DNA of 5,911 nt from UBA1038 sp964481445 (lineage in GTDB: Bacteria > Bacillota > Clostridia > Christensenellales > Aristaeellaceae). A model generated the notes under the pieces. The model saw only the letters and a list, made by a program, of their open reading frames with translations, made no database searches and was not told the origin of the DNA. The stretch spans positions 1-5,911 of the forward strand of contig CAYZTQ010000107.1 in NCBI GenBank assembly GCA_964481445.1. The letters are read 5' to 3'. Of this stretch, positions 5,016 through 5,911 are shown one piece after another. Numbering within the stretch: position 1 is the stretch's first letter; each line of letters starts with the position of its first letter. The position numbers and the translations under genes were made by a program.

Positions 5016-5911
5016 ATGAAAAAGATCAGCGTCATACTGGCCGCCGTGATGGCGATGGCTCTGCTGCTGCCGGGCGCGGCCCTTGCGGAAAAGAAGGCGC
5101 CTGTCATTGGCATCGTGCAGCTGGTGCAGCACGCTGCGCTGGACGCGGCCGCCCAGGGTTTTGTGGACGGCTTGAAGGATCAGGGCTTCGTGGACGGCGA
5201 GAACATCAAAATCGACCTCCAGAACGCCAACGGCGCGAGCGATACCCTGGCCACAATCGCCGACGGCTTTGTCGCCAAGAAGGTGGACATGGTTCTGGCC
5301 ATCGCCACCAAATCCGCGCAGACCATGTTCGGCAAGACCGAGACCATCCCGATCCTCGGCACGGCCATCACCGATTATGTGGAGGCGAGGCTGGCGGTCA
5401 GCAACGAGGAGCCGGGCTTCAACGTCTCCGGCACCACGGACATGAATCCGATTGAGGATCAGATTGACCTGCTCGCGCGCATCGTGCCAGAGGCCAAAAA
5501 GGTTGGGCTGATCTATACCGGCAGCGAGGATAACTCGGTGCTGCAGGTAGGCATCGCCAAGAAGGCCATCGAGGCGCGCGGCCTTGAGTGGACGGAGGTC
5601 AAGGTGATCAACTCAAACGACGTGCAGCAGGCCGCCCAGAGTCTGGTCGGCCAGTGCGACGTGCTCTACGTGCCGACCGACAACGTGGTCGCCTCGGCCA
5701 TGCCCATCGTAGCGGAGGTGATGACCGCGGCCAAAATCCCGATCATCTGCGGCGAATCCAACATGGTGGACGCGGGCGGTACGGCGACGCTGGGCATCAA
5801 CTACTATAAGCTGGGCTACCAGACAGGCCTGATGGCGGTCGAGGTGCTGGGCGGGGCGGATGTTTCGAAGATGCCCATCCAGCGGCAGAGCGAGTTTGAC
5901 TACGCCTTCAA
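5016..5911 (+). CDS. ABC transporter substrate-binding protein, TrpX-like (PF04392), C-terminus cut by window edge
   Basis: Extracytoplasmic ligand receptor for an ABC importer. 298 residues are visible; the family is about 320-335, so roughly 25-35 are missing. An N-terminal signal peptide is clear: MKK, a hydrophobic stretch at residues 5-19, then a likely cleavage after ALA at 24. There is no lipobox cysteine, although many Gram-positive receptors have one. The mature part shows the two-lobed fold of this family: PVIGIVQLVQHAALDAAAQGF at the start of lobe 1, then MVLAIATKSAQ (92-102) and IPILGTAITDYVEARL (111-126); lobe 2 has VGLIYTGSEDNS (163-174), DVLYVPTDNVV (215-225) and IPIICGESNMV (241-251), followed by NYYKLGYQTG (262-271). 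The ATG at 5016 has AAGGAG (5002-5007) 8 nt upstream. The Tyr-type T-box in front suggests tyrosine or another aromatic amino acid as ligand; relatives called TrpX are linked to tryptophan. Membrane and ATPase genes would be expected next, outside the window. Confidence 0.92.
   Translation, partial: MKKISVILAAVMAMALLLPGAALAEKKAPVIGIVQLVQHAALDAAAQGFVDGLKDQGFVDGENIKIDLQNANGASDTLATIADGFVAKKVDMVLAIATKSAQTMFGKTETIPILGTAITDYVEARLAVSNEEPGFNVSGTTDMNPIEDQIDLLARIVPEAKKVGLIYTGSEDNSVLQVGIAKKAIEARGLEWTEVKVINSNDVQQAAQSLVGQCDVLYVPTDNVVASAMPIVAEVMTAAKIPIICGESNMVDAGGTATLGINYYKLGYQTGLMAVEVLGGADVSKMPIQRQSEFDYAF

Noticed and set aside
4442..5113. Minus-strand open frame of 223 codons spanning the T-box leader
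   Set aside because: It runs across a well-folded riboswitch and the signal-peptide region of the receptor gene; its translation is low in recognisable structure and has no ribosome binding site.
1..5911. Mobile elements, CRISPR arrays, tRNA or rRNA genes, defence or phage genes
   Set aside because: No transposase or integrase motif, target-site duplication, regular spaced repeats, tRNA-like cloverleaf or rRNA signature was found; the genes look like core metabolism.

Overview
The window is GC-rich chromosomal DNA (roughly 60% G+C by eye). It most likely comes from a member of the Clostridia or a related Bacillota lineage. The evidence is a complete T-box riboswitch, strong AAGGAGG-type ribosome binding sites, a TTG start codon, sigma-A-like promoters and a glutamate dehydrogenase whose N-terminus resembles the clostridial enzyme. 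No species can be named from the sequence alone.

Layout. (1) 1-1204, minus strand: C1-family aminopeptidase C (PepC, bleomycin hydrolase family), with its C-terminus cut by the window edge. (2) 1205-1359: an intrinsic terminator for the upstream gdhA transcript, followed by a separate promoter for pepC. (3) 1360-2697, minus strand: a complete hexameric-type glutamate dehydrogenase with a TTG start. (4) 2698-2871: a divergent promoter region driving gdhA leftward and a phosphoglucomutase gene rightward. (5) 2872-4611, plus strand: a complete alpha-D-phosphohexomutase of the PgcA/PGM2 type with an acidic C-terminal tail. (6) 4612-5015: no gene; it holds an AT-rich spacer, a promoter and a T-box leader ending in an intrinsic terminator. 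(7) 5016 to the right edge, plus strand: an ABC-transporter substrate-binding protein of the TrpX-like family (PF04392), lacking only its last residues; permease and ATPase genes would be expected just beyond the window.

How the genes fit together. Four separately promoted units concern amino-acid and carbon metabolism: peptide breakdown (PepC), ammonium/glutamate interconversion (GdhA), entry into glycogen, cell-wall and sugar-nucleotide synthesis (phosphoglucomutase), and import of a small ligand controlled by uncharged tRNA. The most informative element is the T-box. Its stem I can be folded by hand, the specifier reads TAC (Tyr), and the antiterminator bulge TGGT matches a tRNA with discriminator A. 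This predicts that the TrpX-like transporter responds to tyrosine starvation and probably imports tyrosine or another aromatic amino acid. Everything else looks like ordinary core genome. I see no mobile element, CRISPR array, tRNA, rRNA or evident new system.
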